Assembly: GCA_902799905.1 (NCBI GenBank)
Contig: CADCCB010000002.1
Span: 1-36,809 of the forward strand
Reading direction: 5' to 3'
Length of the DNA stretch: 36,809 bases
Source of the DNA: an uncultured Prevotellaceae bacterium
GTDB taxonomy: Bacteria > Bacteroidota > Bacteroidia > Bacteroidales > Bacteroidaceae
In this document: piece by piece, positions 34,222 to 36,809 of the stretch
Position numbering within the stretch: the first letter of the stretch is position 1
Layout of the letters: each line of letters starts with the position of its first letter
The notes under the pieces: generated by a model
What the model was told of the DNA's origin: nothing
The model's database searches: none
What the model saw: only the letters and a program-made list of their open reading frames with translations
Program-made: the position numbers and the translations under genes

Positions 34222-35772
34222 ATGATGAAAAGATTCATACCATTCATACCTTGGCTAGGAGCCTTGTTGCTCCTAGCCTTTGTCTTGCTGTCATATGAGT
34301 CTGACCTGCTATGGAAGGTGCAGCAACGTAACTTATTTCTTGATACCTCAATGTTCTTCCACGATAGGATGCTGGTGGCAGGAGGCTTCTTGTCATACGT
34401 CAGTTGTTACTTCACGCAGTTCTTCTTCTATCCGTGGATTGGGGTGCTCTTGCTATGCGGATGGTGGCTACTGCTGATATGGCTCACTAAGCGTGCTTTC
34501 CGGATAGCCGACAACTGGGCAGTCTTGGCATTGGTTCCTGTTGCTATTCTGATCATTGCCAACATGCATTTGGGCTACTGGCATTATTTCATGAAACTAC
34601 AGGGGTATTTCTATGTGGCTACCATTGGCACCACAGTTGCTGTCGCCCTGATGTGGGCTTTCCGTGTGCTGCCTCAGAAACTGTGGCTTCGTATGGTATG
34701 GCTAATGATGACGACAGTTGTTGCATATCCTCTTTTGGGAACATACGGATTAATGCCTGTCTTGCTGATGGGAATATGGATCTGGCGTTTATCCGATAAC
34801 CGAAAAGAGAATCTGATAATTTCTATAGTGGCACTGCTTTGCATCATTGCCATCCCACTGATTTATTATCGCTATGTTTATTACCAGACAAGAATCGACT
34901 TAATTTGGACTACCTCACTACCAACCTTTAATATCATAAAGGCATACCCGCTAAATTATATCCCTTATTATATTTTAGGTGCCTTTTACTTGCTGATGAC
35001 TGTCTTTTACCAGACATCTCTGTCTGCAAAGTGGCAGAAATCTTATTTCCGATGGGGATGCCAAACCTTACTGGTTGCCGCTCTCGTTGCTGGGGTATGG
35101 CACTATTGGTATAAGGACAGCAACTTCCACCATGAACTCGCTATGCAGCACTGTATTGAAAAGACCGACTGGGAGGGCGTGCTGGCAGAAGGACGGAAGC
35201 AAGGCGATGAAGAGCCAACGCGCAGCATCTGCCTGATGCATCATCTTGCAGTCGCACGATTAGGGAACTTTGAACAGTTGCTGAACTTCCCCAAAGGCGA
35301 CAAGAAGTCAAACACAGAACTTCCTTTAAACATGGTGTACCATGTCACAGGACGTCTTCTATACTACCAATATGGCCTCTTGAACGACTGCCATCGCCTT
35401 TGTATGGAGGATGGGGTGGAGTATGGCTGGAATGTGGAACTGCTAAAGTATATGGCTCGCTGTTCACTGCTCAGTGGGGAGATGCAAGCAGCCCAAAAGA
35501 CACTCCGTTTACTTAGTCACACACACTATTACGGATTATGGTCTGATGCGATGCAGAAGATGATTGACAATCCTGGACAGATTGCCGAAACACGCGAGAT
35601 GGGACCTATCTCTCACATGAAACAGTATAGCAACACGATAAACGGAAATGCAGGCAATGTTGAAAGCCACATCATGTCGGCACTCGAGCGTCAGGACTCC
35701 GACGACGCCTATTTCATGAACATGAAAACAGCATTCAAGAACACTTACTTTTATTTTTACTACCTCAATTAA
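34222..35772 (+). CDS. Polytopic membrane protein (DUF6057-like)
   Basis: A 516-residue protein. The N-terminal 300 residues hold about ten membrane helices, including segments rich in Trp and Tyr (LGYWHYFMKLQGYFYV). The C-terminal 200 residues are soluble and look like TPR-type helical repeats (LLKYMARCSLLSGEMQAAQKTLRLL). It resembles Bacteroidales DUF6057 proteins, which have no known activity. It starts 12 bases after the right protease gene, so it could be transcribed with that operon, and is followed 9 bases later by a lipoprotein gene. The end (FKNTYFYFYYLN) is abrupt; some relatives may be longer, so a C-terminal truncation is possible. Confidence 0.8.
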   Translation: MMKRFIPFIPWLGALLLLAFVLLSYESDLLWKVQQRNLFLDTSMFFHDRMLVAGGFLSYVSCYFTQFFFYPWIGVLLLCGWWLLLIWLTKRAFRIADNWAVLALVPVAILIIANMHLGYWHYFMKLQGYFYVATIGTTVAVALMWAFRVLPQKLWLRMVWLMMTTVVAYPLLGTYGLMPVLLMGIWIWRLSDNRKENLIISIVALLCIIAIPLIYYRYVYYQTRIDLIWTTSLPTFNIIKAYPLNYIPYYILGAFYLLMTVFYQTSLSAKWQKSYFRWGCQTLLVAALVAGVWHYWYKDSNFHHELAMQHCIEKTDWEGVLAEGRKQGDEEPTRSICLMHHLAVARLGNFEQLLNFPKGDKKSNTELPLNMVYHVTGRLLYYQYGLLNDCHRLCMEDGVEYGWNVELLKYMARCSLLSGEMQAAQKTLRLLSHTHYYGLWSDAMQKMIDNPGQIAETREMGPISHMKQYSNTINGNAGNVESHIMSALERQDSDDAYFMNMKTAFKNTYFYFYYLN

Positions 35773-35781
35773 CTCTGCTTC

Positions 35782-36809
35782 ATGAAAAATCCAATTGCCA
35801 TCATTGTTCTTACATTTCTGTTTTGCGCCTGTAGTGAGCAACTGCCGTCAGAATTCACGCAGTCTGATGCATTGCCACATATCTACCCAGACTACATCGA
35901 TGTAACAGTTCCTGTAAACATCGCCCCGCTGACCTTCCAGATGGACGACAAGTCGGAAGAAATGGCCGTAAGATATTCCTTTGGCAGTGAGGAAATCATT
36001 TGTAGAGGTAAGCAGGCAATACCGTCTATCGCCGATTGGAAACATCTTGCTTCTGTTGCTCAGGGTAAGGCTATACAGGTTGAGACTTATGCGTGTAAGG
36101 GCGGATTGTGGACGCGATTTAAACCATTCAATATCTTTGTGTCGACAGATTCCATCGACCTATATATCAGTTATCGCCTTATCCACCCTTCGTATGTAAG
36201 TTACGAGGAACTCACTATCTGTCAGCGCTGTCTGGAGAACTATGACGAAAGTGTCATCTACGATAACATGCTCTGTGGGGATGATATCAACGGACAGTGT
36301 ATCAACTGTCACAGTTTCCAGCAGTATAATTCAGACAGGATGCAGTTCCACGCCCGTCAGAACAACGGTGGAACATTAATCGCCTATGATGGAAATATCC
36401 GGAAAATCAACATGAGCAGTGACTCCATCCTTTCTGCTGCTGTTTATCCAGCCTGGCATCCGCAACTGCCATTAATCGCCTATTCCACCAACATGACTCA
36501 TCAGATATTCCACCTGACGGACTCAAATAAGATTGAGGTGTTTGACACGGAAAGCGACTTGATAGCCTATGACCTTGAAAAGAATGAAGTAACTAATATT
36601 GAGAATAATCCCAATGAACTTGAGGTATTCCCCTTCTGGGCTCCTGACGGCAAGAGTATCTATTATTGCAGTGCCCATTTCGAGTATAGTGATACTACGA
36701 CAAGTAAATATAAGTTGAAGGAATTCATCCGTAATTATAATTCGATAAAATATAACATCTTTCGTAAAAGTTTTAATCCTGCAACAAAGCAGTTCGGACA
36801 AAGTGAACT
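35782..36809 (+). CDS. Lipoprotein with CxxCH motif and TolB-like propeller repeats (partial, cut by window end)
   Basis: Open to the window end; 342 residues are visible from the ATG at 35782. It has a short signal peptide with a lipobox (LFCAC, near residue 17). A domain of about 150 residues follows, then a Cys-rich stretch with CQRC, C and CINCHSF. CINCH fits the heme c attachment motif CxxCH. After it come repeats such as YPAWHPQLPLIAYSTN and FPFWAPDGKSIYYCSA, typical of PD40/TolB-like beta-propellers. It could be a cell-surface cytochrome-like or glycan-related protein. It is 9 bases downstream of the DUF6057-like gene. The 3' end is not in the window. Confidence 0.8.
   Translation, partial: MKNPIAIIVLTFLFCACSEQLPSEFTQSDALPHIYPDYIDVTVPVNIAPLTFQMDDKSEEMAVRYSFGSEEIICRGKQAIPSIADWKHLASVAQGKAIQVETYACKGGLWTRFKPFNIFVSTDSIDLYISYRLIHPSYVSYEELTICQRCLENYDESVIYDNMLCGDDINGQCINCHSFQQYNSDRMQFHARQNNGGTLIAYDGNIRKINMSSDSILSAAVYPAWHPQLPLIAYSTNMTHQIFHLTDSNKIEVFDTESDLIAYDLEKNEVTNIENNPNELEVFPFWAPDGKSIYYCSAHFEYSDTTTSKYKLKEFIRNYNSIKYNIFRKSFNPATKQFGQSE

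Overview
The window looks like a chromosome segment of a Bacteroidales bacterium, most likely Prevotella or a close relative (Segatella, Hallella). The evidence is protein content (SusC/SusD pairs, C10 proteases, a GSCFA protein, bifunctional fucokinase/GDP-fucose pyrophosphorylase, Rpn-type nuclease, BACON domains), promoters of the Bacteroidota form TTTG-N19/20-TAnnTTTG, and the absence of Shine-Dalgarno sequences. All calls come from reading the sequence; no database search was run.

Positions 1-16650 are mostly housekeeping. They hold a fucose salvage block (fkp with a GSCFA gene on the minus strand, a FucP-type symporter divergent on the plus strand), thioredoxin with a small acidic protein, dnaE, and a phospholipid pair (psd, pssA) followed by a small membrane protein. 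Next come pyrH, birA, a BACON/M64 metallopeptidase lipoprotein and tadA. The 3' end of tadA carries a 1,320-bp insertion with one AAA ATPase gene. The insertion is bounded by 47-bp direct repeats of the tadA tail, and both copies still encode a complete in-frame tadA C-terminus.

Positions 16655-34210 are the most interesting part: two mirror-image four-gene operons facing away from each other. Each encodes SusC, SusD, a third lipoprotein and a secreted C10 (streptopain-like) cysteine protease. Between them is a segment of about 2.5 kb with a tyrosine recombinase and an Rpn/PD-(D/E)XK nuclease gene. It is flanked by inverted repeats of about 285 bp that cover the leader and the first 130 bp of both susC genes. 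Just inside the left repeat is one full promoter pointing into the left operon; the right side has no equally good match. The simplest reading is a recombinase-driven promoter switch choosing which protease plus importer operon is expressed. As drawn, the left operon would be ON and the right OFF. Promoter inversion between SusC/SusD loci is known in Bacteroides; the paired-protease arrangement is the less familiar part.

Positions 34222-36809 continue in the same direction with a polytopic membrane protein (DUF6057-like) and a lipoprotein with a heme-type CxxCH motif and beta-propeller-like repeats, which runs off the window end. No rRNA, tRNA or CRISPR array was recognised.
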